Origin: Manis javanica
Taxonomy: Eukaryota > Chordata > Mammalia > Pholidota > Manidae
Assembly: GCF_040802235.1 (NCBI RefSeq)
Contig: NC_133167.1
Coordinates: 12,578,501 to 12,642,500 of the forward strand
Length of the DNA stretch: 64,000 bases
Direction of reading: 5' to 3'
In this document: positions 12,945 to 24,364 of the stretch, one piece after another
Position numbering within the stretch: position 1 is the first letter of the stretch
How the letters are laid out: each line of letters starts with the position of its first letter
Notes under the pieces: model-generated
Database searches by the model: none
Told to the model about the DNA's origin: nothing
The model's input: the letters and a program-made list of their open reading frames with translations, nothing else
Made by a program: the position numbers and the translations under genes

Positions 12945-13039
12945 TGATAGCCTTTTTTTTGTTTTAATGGTTAAAACAGTGAATTTTATGTTTTGTGAAT
13001 TTTACCTCCATAAAAAACATGTAATGATAGCCTTTTTTT
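12945..13039 (+). mobile_element. 65-bp L1 3'-end insertion with 15-bp TSD
   Basis: The 15-mer TGATAGCCTTTTTTT occurs at 12,945-12,959 and again at 13,025-13,039. Between them, 12,960-13,024 reads 'ggttaaaacagtgaatttta', '...ttttacctccataaaaaac', which resembles the extreme 3' end of an old mammalian L1. It is a severely 5'-truncated retroposition, unusually short, with its duplications still perfect. Confidence 0.7.
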
Positions 13040-13929
13040 GATGCCTTCTGTGCAATTTTATTATGCCTGCTGCCTGCTGCCCAGGAGCACCTGAAGAAGT
13101 AGTATTTTAGAATTCTTGTTTGAGTAGCTCTGAAATTCCATTCATCCACTGATGAAAATTAACATGGGAGGAGTATTTATTCATATTTTATAACGAACAG
13201 GAAGCTAGTTAGACAGAAATGAGAAATAATCTCCACTTTTTTTTTTTTTTGGTGGGATCTGTAGTAAGTAGTTTTCATTTGCTGACTGCCAGCCTTGTCC
13301 TTGCTGGCCTGCACCACGGGTCACAGCTGACACATGGCCTTATGCTCCCAAATGGGTTCTAGGATGGTAAACCAGGTTCCCAGTTTTCTTGAGGTTTTTG
13401 CTCTGGCTGCCAGGAGGCTCAACACCAACTGTGTTAGCTCTTCCTCCTGGAATATGTTTCTACCTTTTCATTATTTTCATTTCTCCTTTTGTCCCAATGT
13501 TGTCGTTATGTGAGTTTATAGTAAGGACACTCCAAACTGGTGTGGATGGCAGTGGAGGATAAATAAATATAAGTGGAATCAAATGGAGAACTCAATCTGA
13601 GATATAAGTAATGTACTGATTTTTTTTTCCTCCACAATCAGGCTTGGTAGCTCTAATATTAACTTTCAAATAAAGTCATAAAACTCAATCATTAGCAATT
13701 ACTTATCAAGGATCTTTGCAGCAAGTCATGGTCCCAGCTTTCTCTGGCTGACTCATTGGCCTGGATTAGTGCTGGATCCCACAGAGTGTGGGATGTGCTA
13801 TGACTCTGGTCATTGGCGCAGTCCCGATTGTCTGTCTCCTCTGCGCTGAGATTTCATTCCTGAATTCCTTCATGAGAGGTATTCGCTTATCTTCTAAGTG
13901 CCTCACTAGATGGGGGGAATGGAAGAATT
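13040..13929. other. Gene-free stretch
   Basis: No gene seen. Contains a T-run at 13,239-13,250 and unremarkable sequence. The + open frame from 13,788 runs into the L2 tail downstream and is not considered coding. Confidence 0.4.
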
Positions 13930-14052
13930 ATTGTCTGTTTTATTCAGCTCTTTACCCTCATCACCTAGAACAATGCCTGGCACACAGTAGGAGCCCTATC
14001 AACAGTGAATATAGTGGGAGCCCAATAAATAGTCACTGATGGAATGAATGAT
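13930..14052 (+). repeat. L2 3' end
   Basis: Classic L2 tail: 'tgtctgttttattcagctct', 'agaacaatgcctggcacaca gtagg', 'cccaataaatagtcactgatg gaatgaatga'. Confidence 0.85.
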
Positions 14053-15179
14053 GGTGTGACTTTTTAAGTTAAGAAGCAAATGCAGTTATAAGTATTTGGA
14101 AAGGGAAAACTTCTGAAATCTCTGTGGAGAGGATTTTCTGTACCATTTTGACAAAAAATGTTGCAGGTTCTCAGCAAACAGCCATTCACACCATCCTCAT
14201 GTCTGCTGGGTGTGAATTTAGTTTCAAGCTAGCCATCCAGCTGTGTACAAGGCCCATATCAGATGAGAGAGTCAAAGGGCATCACAGAGAAGAGAAAATA
14301 CCTTTCCTTTTTTTTTTTGGTATATTAGATGATTTCTCACCCTGGTCATACTTGAACCCTACATAATAGAAATTGTTTCTATGCATTTGAAATAGTGATT
14401 AGGTTATAAGCTGTCCTAAATATAGGCAAGCAACCACTTATATTTAATGGTTTCCAAAAATCTCTCAAAATTATTTCACAAACATTATTTTGGCCAATGA
14501 TAACCCAAAGAAATTAATATCATGTTTTTTTTTCTTTTGACTGTTAGAGTTGGCTGGTGCCAATATTGAGAAGAAAAGCATGAGCCCTTGTGTACTAAGT
14601 TGGCATCTATTTTGTACAGTCAAATCAGTATCAGGGCTTGTGAGGTTTCCTACCTGAGAGAGAAGTGTCTGCCCCGACTCCATTCGTGTCATTATTTTAA
14701 TAAGGGGAACTTGACAGGGACTCTGTGGAGCCAGTTAAGCTGTAGTCTTTGTCTTCCTGGTGCTTATCAAACAGGTTGTGATTAGTAATGTTTACTGAAC
14801 AGAACCAAATTTGTTGATCATTCCAGGTGTGCAGGCAACCACGCCATGCATCCTGAGGAGCAGAGCAGGACCGTGGGGTGGGCTGTTTGCAGGCTGACAG
14901 TCTCTCCGAGGAGACAGCACCACCATGAAATGACGGGTAACTGGTTACTAGGGTGGGCATGTGACCGCTGTGGCGCTGAGTTACTTGGGGCTCCACTCTG
15001 TGCCGTCTCCTTTCTACCTTCACCCCCTTGGTCATCTCACTCAGGACTTTTTTTTTCTTAAATAAAATTATTTTATTTCATTATAATAAGTACATTTATA
15101 TTGTACACTGCTGTGATTTTTTTTTTAAGTAGTCAAACTTCCCTTAGAGCTTTTCATGGATTTAAAAATTGTCTGTATG
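14053..15179. other. Gene-free stretch
   Basis: No gene supported. Overlapping + and - open frames at 14,697-15,061 have no recognisable domains. AT-rich at 15,050-15,140. Confidence 0.4.
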
Positions 15180-15520
15180 CTACTGGCCCTTAAATGTGTG
15201 CCTTCCACCCAAAGTCCCCTTGATTCATCTCAAACTCACATGTTCAAAGCTGCCCCCACTGGAACTGCTCCTTGACTAGGCATGGTCCTCGGGTAAATGA
15301 CATCACCGTTCACCTGGCTGTTCAAGCCAGGAACCTGGAGTATTTCCTTTTTCTCCATGCCCCATCCTCTACCTCCAGTTGTCATCAGATCTTCTTCTAC
15401 TTCACAAATAATTCCTTTGATTTTTCACCATCTTTGTTGCCTCCTTACTAGTTTGAACCATGACTGGCTCACACTGCGTTATAGAACAGCCTCATAATGG
15501 GTCTTCACACCCGATCCATT
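15180..15520 (+). repeat. Possible L2 internal fragment
   Basis: C/T-rich + strand with the order of words of an L2 coding relic: an 'aactcacatgttcaaagctg' like the 'aaacttaacatgtccaaaac' region, then 'aaccttggagt'-like and 'tcttcttctacttcaca' segments. Diverged; assigned by order rather than by long matches. Confidence 0.5.
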
Positions 15521-15879
15521 CTCTTCATAGTAACTGATGTCAAAACATCAACAGATTATATGATTTAAAATCTTTCAGTAGAATCTATACATGGAACAAA
15601 ATTGCATAGACCTGTACATACGCACAAATGAATGCAGGTCAAATCTGAAAAGCTCAATAAGATATAGAGTCTAGTTAACGGTGTTTACATGTGTCCATCT
15701 CCTGAATTTGATGTTGTCCTACCCTCATGTAAGAAGGAAGCTGGGTGAAGAGTACCTGGAAGTTCTGCAGACTATTTTTGCAAAACCTTATGAGTCTATA
15801 ATTTGTTAAAAATAAGGTTTAAGAAAAACCTTTTTAAGAATAAAGAAAATCATTGACTTTCCACTGCAGCAAATCCAGC

Positions 15880-16320
15880 CTAGCAGGGCCTATGGAAATC
15901 AATGACTACTATGATTCTCACCAACCCCCTTCCCAGCCCCACCTAATGTCCATCAGTTTCTCTTCCTCAGCTACACAGCATTCCTGGCAGCTCCTAAAAC
16001 ACAGCAAACACTTTTCTGTGCCAAGACATTTGCATATGCTGTCCCACATGCCTGGAATGCTATTCTGGAGGCTGCTCCTCTCTCATCCATCAGAGGAGTC
16101 TTTCCTGGCACCTGAAACGTATATTGGATGCCTGCTTGGCTCTTTTCTTTAATAGAGCTCCTCATGATCTGTAATGAGTGTTTGCCTAGATTTCATTGGG
16201 ATGTAAAGCCTAGTGAGAGAACAGGAACAGATCATATCTGTTTTATTTACTTCTGTATCATTGGTCCCTACTATGGTGCTTGGCCTATAATCAGTGTTCA
16301 GTAAATATATGTTGATAAAA
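15880..16320 (+). repeat. L2 3' region
   Basis: Contains 'acatttgcatatgctgtccc', 'acatgcctggaatgctattc', 'gaggagtctttcctggcacc', 'ttttatttacttctgtatca', then 'agtgttcagtaaatatatgt tgat'. This is the standard L2 order ending in its tail. Confidence 0.8.
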
Positions 16321-16734
16321 AGAAAGAGCAGACAGGCTTTAGGGTCCCAGAAAATGGGTCTGTCATTTACAAAGGAGCTTGAAGAAAAAGTTTCATGCAA
16401 GAACTTGTTAAAATTTGAATTAACGAAGGTTAGCTGGCTTGGTAAATGTTGTTGGTGTGTGTGTGTATAGTACAATCAAAAATAAGTGTAGTTTAATATA
16501 AAATATTAAGATTCTGTCTTCAAAATATCTTGCGTTTTGTCTACTTTGAAATTTTGCAGTTGATTTTAAAACCAATTGCAGGAAGTACTGCACAGTCTCC
16601 TATTTTATGTCTCCCTCAAAACCTCTGAATTTATTTCAACTCATTTGCCTGATATTTATGTGTAGCTTAAAGGAGGGAGGTGCTGCATTTAAGTTATTTA
16701 GGTGATACATTTATATTTATTTAAGAATATATAC

Positions 16735-17230
16735 ATTGCTTCCTTCATATTAAAATTCTAAATGCACATTTCAGATAATTTGGAAAATGCAGGAAGATAA
16801 AATGAAAAGGAATATCACAGTCATCTATTATCCAGAGATTACCACTATTCACGCTTATATTTTCTTTTGTTCACTCTATGAATCTCTCTTTGCCAAAATT
16901 AGAAACATACTATATTTGAAATATTATACCTGAGCTTTTGAAATTGAACATTAACAGAAGCAGTTTTGCTTCTGTGGGTATTACTTGGGAGAAGCTTTTC
17001 AAATGCTAGTGCCGTGATTTATTTTATTCGGCTCCTATTGTGTAGATTATCCTATTAGAAATTTAGGCTACTTTTTCACCTTCTCACAAATTTGCAGTGT
17101 GATGAATATCTCTATCTGCAAATGTTTGTCTTGAGTTTCTAATATGCACTTAGAATAGCTTTTTAGAAGGAGAAATACTGAGTCAAAAGGTATTCACATT
17201 TTAAAAGCTCTTGAAACTACATGACCTAAA
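16735..17230 (-). repeat. Old LINE relic (L1M-like)
   Basis: The + strand has 'attatccagagattaccact', 'ggctactttttcaccttctc' and 'gaaatactgagtcaaaaggt attcacattttaaaagctc', the antisense pattern of the 3' part of old L1 elements. Exact family not assigned. Confidence 0.45.
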
Positions 17231-19646
17231 TTGTGTTCAAGAAAAACTGCATACCCGTGGCAATCACTTTATCTCAGAGCCACATGAAATTTCACTTTTC
17301 TGTAGATGGAAATCGGTGATCGGGCCCATTTGGGATCCTTTCCAACAGACGTATTACTAAGTTACCAGCCCACTGGCCTCCCTCTGAGGTGGTCTTGCAT
17401 TAAAAAAAGATCTCAAGACATGGATACCTAAAGACAGTATTATCCTGACTCTCCTGCACATTTACTTTCTCATTATTCTAGGGAGAAATGTTAGTATTCA
17501 GGTCTGGTTTCCTGAGCTTTAAGTTGGAGAGAAAAGTGCAGGAAGTGTGTTAGTTTAAATTCCCTGAGCATTCCTTTGCACCAGTGAGAAGTTACAGTTT
17601 TTGAATAGATACCTGTATTTAGCTGGTCCCATGGTGCCTGAAGAATTTAGGGCATGATTAAAAGAGTTGAAAGGAAGCAGTGTCAAAAGATGTAGAAAAT
17701 CTAGTGTGTCAAGACTGAAAACAGGATTTTAAGGTTTTGAGTTGCAGCAACTTACTCACAACTGCGCATCCTGTCAGATTTGGGCCAGTGAGGAAACATC
17801 TCTGGGAGAGAGCATTTGGCATTTAAGATAAAAAATTTTTGAACCTCAAGGAAAATGAGCAATTGCAATTACAATGGGCTGACAGGGCTTCTGGAAAATA
17901 GCTATTTTTATTCTTAATGAGATAGGACGTGACTGCACTGAGTAAGAAGTACATTTGGCTCAGCCATCTATGTCTCAGCTGTTTAGTTTCAGAATTGTGT
18001 TGACTGAACACAGTAAGCATTTTTTCACAGTTTTGATTGTGGTGATTAGAAACAAGTAAACAATGTGTGTATGTGTGTGTGCACACGCATGCATGTGTTC
18101 AGAGAGAGAACATTAATGTAGAATTGTATATTCTGTAGATCGTGGAATCCAATATACCCACATACGCTAGAAGTTTCTTCTTAGATCTCTTAAAAGCCTG
18201 ATGAGAAGTCCCAGTAACTAGAACAGCAAAGCTTGGCATGAATATGCCCATCTTCAAAGCAGCATTTCTAGTGAAGTTAAATTCCTTTCACTCTATTACC
18301 TTTGTTTAGAGCTCTGGTTGCTCACAGAGATAGAAATCACTGTGCATGTGTCATGTTTTCATTGGAAGGTGTGCTAGGGTGTTAACTAATTACTAGGCAA
18401 ACGAACATTAATTTCTAAGAGGTTTTCTTAAGCATGTTTGTTGATACTACAATTAAGCTATTTATAGTAATCTTTTCAAGCAGTTTCTCTCTGTAAAAGG
18501 GCAAACAGAATTTATAGAGATGGGACACCAGAGAACAGTGATCTTAGCTCTTTTGATAAGAATGTGGTGCTAATGAAAATACGATTCCCCCTAAGACCAG
18601 AAAAATGAATACCCAAATGTAAAAAAAAACAGCGATGAAGAATCCTCACCTTTGCCAGCTATCTCAAACTTGGGGCCCTTTATCATGAGATGAATTCGGT
18701 CAATGGGCAAAGACAGTTCAAGCCAAACTGATCGCTTGGTGATGATCATCCCCTCCTGGCAAAGAGTTGTCCTCTCTACCATCCTTGAATATGATGAGTT
18801 TCTTCTTAGTTAACAGAGAACTGACAATATGCCTCCTGATTTATCCCTGGCTTTACCTTGCAAATGCCAGGCATTAACTGCCGAAGCTAAAACTTCAAGG
18901 AAGCACAAAGAGAGCTTTGCCTGGGCTCACAGGAAGCGCAAGGTGTCCTGAATGCCCAGAGGACACACTGGGTTTGCTGGTTTCGGCCACACCTCCTGCC
19001 TTGGTGTTGGCAGGGGGCTTCCTCTGGGCATGGCCCCCCCTACGTTCAAGCACTCCATAAACATTCACTGATGAAGTCAAGAACAGTGAAGCCTGCCCTT
19101 TCAGGCCACATCAGAGCATCCCTCACCTTCCGTCCCACCCCGAGTATTAGCCATAGTTGGCCTAAGCTATGAATGGAGTAAAGGAGACTAACAGAAGTTT
19201 CTGATTATTTCTTCAATGCTTAAAATACATGTTTTCTAATTTATCAAGAGAACTTAACTACTGCTATTTTCCTCCATCCTTTTTTCCAGTGTATATTACT
19301 ACTGCTTAGAACTCTGTTGTCCCAGACCATCACACACCCAAAGCCAAGTGCTGTTAAAGACGCTTTTAAAATTTATAATCCTATAAAATTCTTTTTAAAG
19401 TTGATGATCTTCACTTTCAAAGGATCCTAATACCCAAATACCCAAATGTAAAGTGTTCCATTTCTTCTAGGGAATATACAAGAAATACAGCTTCCATGGC
19501 ACTAGGTAAAAATAGGTGGACATGGTAAACCAATTAAAGTGATATCATAAAGAATAGCTATTTTTTCCCCTAAAGAAGTCTGTTTGCTTTGGCTGGTCAA
19601 TGAGTACAGCAGAAACTAATTAGCTAGTTCATTTAGTCCATTACAT
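17231..19646. other. Gene-free stretch 5' of the L1 insertion
   Basis: Mostly unassigned. A short TG-rich run lies at 18,064-18,082. One minus-strand open frame at 18,591-18,782 has natural-looking composition and ends near a donor-like AAAG/GTGAGG; it is discussed as a finding. No other coding evidence. Confidence 0.4.
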
Positions 19647-19654
19647 TAACTTAA

Positions 19655-19661
<7 letters not shown>
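19647..19661 (+). repeat. L1 target-site duplication, left copy
   Basis: TAACTTAAATATTTT, identical to 25,843-25,857. It merges into the poly(T) tract, so its right edge is ambiguous by a few T. Confidence 0.9.

Positions 19662-19688
<27 letters not shown>
19662..19688 (-). other. L1 poly(A) tail (poly(T) on + strand)
   Basis: Uninterrupted T run on the + strand, continuous with T residues of the target-site duplication. A pure tail of this length points to a young insertion. Confidence 0.9.
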
Positions 19689-19691
<3 letters not shown>

Positions 19692-20353
19692 TTAAGTATG
19701 TATAGGTTTTAAACTACTAACTAATTTGCACACACATATTGACATAATAGGAATACGGTGACATAAACAAAGCAAATCTATAATCACCAGCCATCTCCAG
19801 TGAAGCCAAGAAAACCATTTAGGCACCCTAGGCATTTGTGAAAATTTATCTATGATATGATGGATATTTTCCAACTGTACTTGAACCATCAGACAAATTA
19901 AAGCAGCCCATTTCTGGGATCTGTTCACATCCCATATGTTCTTTTAACCATAGATAGTCTATAGTCATGAGATTTTGGGGTGCTACAACTTGCACCCCTC
20001 CCAACTCCTGGTTGAGTTCCAACAGTACAGATCCAGTCAAATTCGTTGTCTCACTGTATGCACATGCCAGCCTAGACATCTCCCTCCTCCTTCTCATGGC
20101 AAGTCCAGGAGATGGTGGGCTGGATGCAGCCACAACCGCAGCATCGTCCGGATCCCTGTGGAGGCTTTTTGATGATCATCCCCCGGCACGAGTCCTCCAG
20201 AGAGTGCTGATGCCGGAAGCTCCTCCTCATATCGTATCTTAGTTCATTTTCTGGGTATCCAAGCTAGGCCTTGATCTTCTGTTAGTCCATTTTTGGGTTC
20301 TGTAATTCTGCTGCTGTTTTGTTCCTTCAGTTTTTCCTTTGTTCCTATACTCC
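19689..20353 (-). other. L1 3' UTR, chimeric
   Basis: In sense, 20,353-20,279 is the usual mammalian L1 sequence after ORF2 (ggaacaaaggaaaaactgaa, then 'cccaaaaatggactaacag'). At about 20,278 it switches to sequence unlike the normal 3' UTR, about 590 nt long, that continues to the poly(A). The usual long G-rich tract is missing; a 17-nt purine tract is present instead at 20,079-20,095. There is no poly(A) run at the switch point, which argues against simple 3' transduction and for replacement of the 3' UTR. Confidence 0.75.
19690..20052 (-). pseudogene. Retroviral env transmembrane-subunit fragment in L1 3' UTR
   Basis: Endogenous-retrovirus relic of an envelope gene, in the same orientation as the L1. 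One frame (about 20,052-19,877) shows, in order, a leucine-rich heptad stretch, a region in the place of the immunosuppressive-type domain (Q-N before a T-I-D-Y-L motif), and the disulphide-loop region that is CX6CC in many retroviruses. Here the first cysteine of the final pair is glycine. After one frame change near 19,870 a second frame continues with a helical segment, a Trp-rich membrane-proximal part, a hydrophobic membrane span and a stop just before the poly(A). Surface subunit, fusion peptide and an intact frame are all absent, so it cannot encode a working envelope. The viral family was not determined. Confidence 0.65.
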
Positions 20354-23300
20354 TCAGATGAGTGAAATCATTTGGTATTTCTCTTTCTCCGCTTGGCTTA
20401 TTTCACTGAGCATAATACTCTCCAGCTCCATCCATGTTGCTGCAAATGGTTGGATTTTTCCACTTCTTATGGCTGAGTAGTATTCCATTGTGTATATGTA
20501 CCACATCTTCTTTATCCATTCATCTACCGATGGACATTTAGGTTGCTTCCAATTCTTGGCTATTGTAAATAGTGCTGCGATAAACATAGGAGTGCATCTG
20601 TCTTTCTCAAACTTGATTGCTGCGTTCTTAGGGTAAATTCCTAGGAGTGGAATTCCTGGGTCAAATGGTAGGTCTGTTTTGAGCATTTTGATGCACCTCC
20701 ATACTGCTTTCCACAATGGTTGAACTAATTTACATTCCCACCAGCAGTGTAGGAGGGTTCCCCTTTCTCCACAGCCTCGCCAACATTTGTTGTTGTTTGT
20801 CTTTTGGATGGCAGCTATCCTTACTGGTGTGAGGTGATACCTCATTGTAGTTTTAATTTGCATTTCTCTGATAATTAGCGATGTGGAGCATCTTTTCATG
20901 TGTCTCTTGGCCATCTGTATTTCTTTTTTGGAGAACTGTCTGTTCAGTTCCTCTGCCCATTTTTTAATTGGGTTATTTGTTTTTTGTTTGTTGAGGCGTG
21001 TGAGCTCTTTATATATTCTGGACGTCAAGCCTTTATCAGATCTGTCATTTTCAAATATATTCTCCCATACTGTAGGGTTCCTTTTTGTTCTATTGATGGT
21101 GTCTTTCGCTGTACAGAAGCTTTTCAGCTTAATGTAGTCCCACTTGCTCATTTTTGCTGTTGTTTTCCTTGCCCGGGGAGATATGTTCAAGAAGAGATCA
21201 CTCATGTTTATGTCTAAGAGGTTTTTGCCTATGTTTTTTTCCAAGAGTTTAATGGTTTCGTGACTTACATTCAGGTCTTTGATCCATTTTGAGTTTACCT
21301 TTGTATATGGGGTTAGACAATGGTCCAGTTTCATTCTCCTACATGTAGCTGTCCAGTTTTGCCAGCACCATCTGTTGAAGAGACTGTCATTTTGCCATTG
21401 TATGTCCATGGCTCCTTTATCAAATATTAATTGACCATATATGTTTGGGTTAATTTCTGGGGTCTCTAATCTGTTCCACTGGTCTGTGGCTCTGTTCTTG
21501 TGCCAGTACCAAATTGTCTTGATTACTATGGCTTTGTAGTAGAGCTTGAAGTTGGGGAGTGAGATCCCCCCTACTTTATTCTTCTTTTTCAGGATTGCTT
21601 TGGCTATTCGGGGTCTTTGGTGTTTCCATATGAATTTTTGAATTATTTGTTCCAATTCATTGAAGAATGTTGCTGGTAATTTGAGAGGGATTGCATCAAA
21701 TTTGTATATTGCTTTCGGCAGGATGGCCATTTTGACGATATTAATTCTTCCTAGCCATGAGCATGGGATGAGTTTCCATTTATTAGTGTCCCCTTTAATT
21801 TCTCTTAAGAGTGACTTGTAGTTTTCAGAGTATAAGTCTTTCACTTCCTTGGTTAGGTTTATTCCTAGGTATTTTATTCTTTTTGATGCAATGGTGAATG
21901 GAATTGTTTTCCTGATTTCTCTTTCTATTGATTCGTTGTTAGTGTATAGGAAAGCTACAGATTTCTGTGTGTTGATTTTGTATCCTGCAACTTTGCTGTA
22001 TTCCGATATCAGTTCTAGTAGTTTTGGAGTGGAGTCTTTAGGGTTTTTTATGTACAGTATCATATCATCTGCAAATAGTGACAGTTTAACTTCTTCTTTA
22101 CCAATCTGGATTCCTTGTATTTCTTTGTTTTGTCTGATTGCCGTGGCTAGGACCTCCAGTACTATGTTAAATAACAGTGGGGAGAGTGGGCATCCCTGTC
22201 TGGTTCCCGATCTCAGTGGAAATGCTTTCAGCTTCTCGCTGTTCAGTATAATGCTGGCTGTGGGTTTATCATATATGGCCTTTATTATGTTGAGGTACTT
22301 GCCCTCTATTCCCATTTTGCTGAGAGTTTTTATCATGAATGGATGTTGAATTTTGTCAAATGCTTTTTCAGCATCTATGGAGATGATCATGTGGTTTTTG
22401 TCTTTCTTTTTGTTGATGTGGTGGATGATGTTGATGGATTTTCGAATGTTGTACCATCCTTGCATCCCTGGGATGAACCCCACTTGGTCATGGTGTATGA
22501 TCCTTTTGATATACTGTTGAATTCTGTTTGCTAATATTTTATTGAGTATTTTTGCATCTACGTTCATCAGGGATATTGGTCTGTAATTTTCTTTTTTGGT
22601 GGGGTCTTTGCCTGGTTTTGGTATTAGGGTGATGTTGGCTTCATAGAATGAGTTTGGGAGTATTCCCTCTTCTTCTATTTTGTGGAACACTTTAAGGAGA
22701 ATGGGTATTATGTCTTCTCTGTGTGTCTGATAAAATTCCGAGGTAAATCCGTCCGGCCCCGGGGTTTTGTTCTTGGGTAGTTTTTTGATTACTGTTTCAA
22801 TTTCTTTGCTTGTAATTGGTTTGTTTAACTTTTGTGTTTCTTCCTTGGTCAGTCTTGGGAGGTTGTATTTTTCTAGGAAGTTGTCCATTTCTTCTAGGTT
22901 TTCCAGCTTGTTGGCATATAGGTTTTCATAGTAGTCTTTAATAATTCTTTGTATTTCTGTGGAGTCTGTCGTGATTTTTCCATTCTCATTTCTGATTATG
23001 TTGATTTGTGTTGACTCTCTTTTTCTCTTAATAAGTTGGGCTAGAGGCTTATCTATTTTGTTTATTTTCTCAAAGAACCAGCTCTTGGTTTCGTTGATTT
23101 TTGCTATTGTTTTATTCTTCTCAATTTTGTTTATTTCTTCTCTGATCTTTATTATGTCCCTCCTTCTGCTGACTTTAGGCCTCATTTGTTCTTCTTTTTC
23201 CAGTTTTAATAATTGTGATGTTAGACTATTCATTTGGGATTGTTCTTCCTTCTTCAAGTGTGCCTGGATTGCTATATACTTTCCTCTTAAGACTGCTTTT

Positions 23301-24196
23301 GCTGCATCCCACAGAAGTTGGGGCTTAGTGTTGTTGTTGTCATTTGTTTCTATATATTCCTTGATCTCTATTTTGATTTGTTCATTGATCCATTGATTAT
23401 TTAGTAGCATGTTGTTAAGCCTCCATGTGTTTGTGAGCCTTTTTGTTTTCTTTGTAGAATTTATTTCTACTTTCATACCTTTGTGGTCTGAAAAATTGGT
23501 TGGTAGAATTTCAATATTGTGGAATTTACTGAGGCTCTTTTTGTGAGCTAGTATGTGGTCTATTCTAGAGAATGTTCCATGTGCACTTGAGAAGAATGTA
23601 TATCCTGTTGCTTTTGGATGTAAAGTTCTATAGATGTCTATTAGGTCCATCTGTTCTAGTGTGTTGTTCAGTGCCTGTGTGTCTTTACTTATTTTCTGCC
23701 CGGTGGATCTATCCTTTGGGGTGAGTGGTGTGTTGAAGTCTCCTACAATGAATGCATTGCAGTCTATTTCCCTCTTTAGTTCTGTTAGTATTTGCTTCAC
23801 ATATGCTGGTGCTCCTGTATTGGGTGCATATATATTTAGAATGGTTATATCCTCTTGTTGGACTAAGCCCTTTATCATTATGTAGTGGCCTTCTTTGTCT
23901 CTTGTTACTTTCTTTGTTTTGAAGTCTATTTTGTCTGATATTAGTACTGCAACCCCTGCTTTCTTCTCACTGTTGTTTGCCTGAAATATGTTTTTCCATC
24001 CCTTGACTTTTAGTCTATGCTTATCTTTGGGTTTAAGGTGAGTTTCTTGTAAGCAGCATATAGATGGGTCTTGCTTTTTTATCCATTCTATTACTCTATG
24101 TCTTTTGATTGGTGCATTAAGTCCATTTACATTTAGGGTGACTATTGAAAGATATGTACTTATTGCCATTGCAGGCTTTAGATTCGTGGTTACCAA
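20354..24196 (-). CDS. ORF2: L1 ORF2p: endonuclease / reverse transcriptase
   Basis: Encodes the L1 enzyme that nicks the target and reverse-transcribes the element's RNA on the cut DNA (target-primed reverse transcription); it acts in an RNP with ORF1p. The 1,280-residue frame has no stops. The APE-type endonuclease occupies about 15-245, with N22, E51 (QETHL), Y123, D153/N155 (GDFN), D213 and H238 (SDH). The reverse transcriptase shows motif A D606 (SIDAEKAFD) and the FADD box D708/D709. The C-terminal Cys/His motif CX3CX7HX4C is at C1138, C1142, H1150, C1155. Human ORF2p is 1,275 residues and these positions are displaced by +6 to +8, so the first Met probably overextends; Met10 gives the usual N-terminal length. 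The downstream 3' UTR is the odd part, not the enzyme. Confidence 0.95.
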   Translation of the reverse strand: MVTTNLKPAMAISTYLSIVTLNVNGLNAPIKRHRVIEWIKKQDPSICCLQETHLKPKDKHRLKVKGWKNIFQANNSEKKAGVAVLISDKIDFKTKKVTRDKEGHYIMIKGLVQQEDITILNIYAPNTGAPAYVKQILTELKREIDCNAFIVGDFNTPLTPKDRSTGQKISKDTQALNNTLEQMDLIDIYRTLHPKATGYTFFSSAHGTFSRIDHILAHKKSLSKFHNIEILPTNFSDHKGMKVEINSTKKTKRLTNTWRLNNMLLNNQWINEQIKIEIKEYIETNDNNNTKPQLLWDAAKAVLRGKYIAIQAHLKKEEQSQMNSLTSQLLKLEKEEQMRPKVSRRRDIIKIREEINKIEKNKTIAKINETKSWFFEKINKIDKPLAQLIKRKRESTQINIIRNENGKITTDSTEIQRIIKDYYENLYANKLENLEEMDNFLEKYNLPRLTKEETQKLNKPITSKEIETVIKKLPKNKTPGPDGFTSEFYQTHREDIIPILLKVFHKIEEEGILPNSFYEANITLIPKPGKDPTKKENYRPISLMNVDAKILNKILANRIQQYIKRIIHHDQVGFIPGMQGWYNIRKSINIIHHINKKKDKNHMIISIDAEKAFDKIQHPFMIKTLSKMGIEGKYLNIIKAIYDKPTASIILNSEKLKAFPLRSGTRQGCPLSPLLFNIVLEVLATAIRQNKEIQGIQIGKEEVKLSLFADDMILYIKNPKDSTPKLLELISEYSKVAGYKINTQKSVAFLYTNNESIEREIRKTIPFTIASKRIKYLGINLTKEVKDLYSENYKSLLREIKGDTNKWKLIPCSWLGRINIVKMAILPKAIYKFDAIPLKLPATFFNELEQIIQKFIWKHQRPRIAKAILKKKNKVGGISLPNFKLYYKAIVIKTIWYWHKNRATDQWNRLETPEINPNIYGQLIFDKGAMDIQWQNDSLFNRWCWQNWTATCRRMKLDHCLTPYTKVNSKWIKDLNVSHETIKLLEKNIGKNLLDINMSDLFLNISPRARKTTAKMSKWDYIKLKSFCTAKDTINRTKRNPTVWENIFENDRSDKGLTSRIYKELTRLNKQKTNNPIKKWAEELNRQFSKKEIQMAKRHMKRCSTSLIIREMQIKTTMRYHLTPVRIAAIQKTNNNKCWRGCGERGTLLHCWWECKLVQPLWKAVWRCIKMLKTDLPFDPGIPLLGIYPKNAAIKFEKDRCTPMFIAALFTIAKNWKQPKCPSVDEWIKKMWYIYTMEYYSAIRSGKIQPFAATWMELESIMLSEISQAEKEKYQMISLI

Positions 24197-24364
24197 AGGT
24201 TCAAGGTTAGCTTCTTTAGTATCTTACTGCCTAACTTAGCTCGCTTATTGAGCTGTTATATACACTGTCTGTAGAGTCTTTTCTTCTCTCCCTTCTTATT
24301 CCTCCTCCTCCCTTCTTCATATGTTGTGTGTTTTGTTCTGTGCTCTTTTTAGGGGTGCTCCCAT

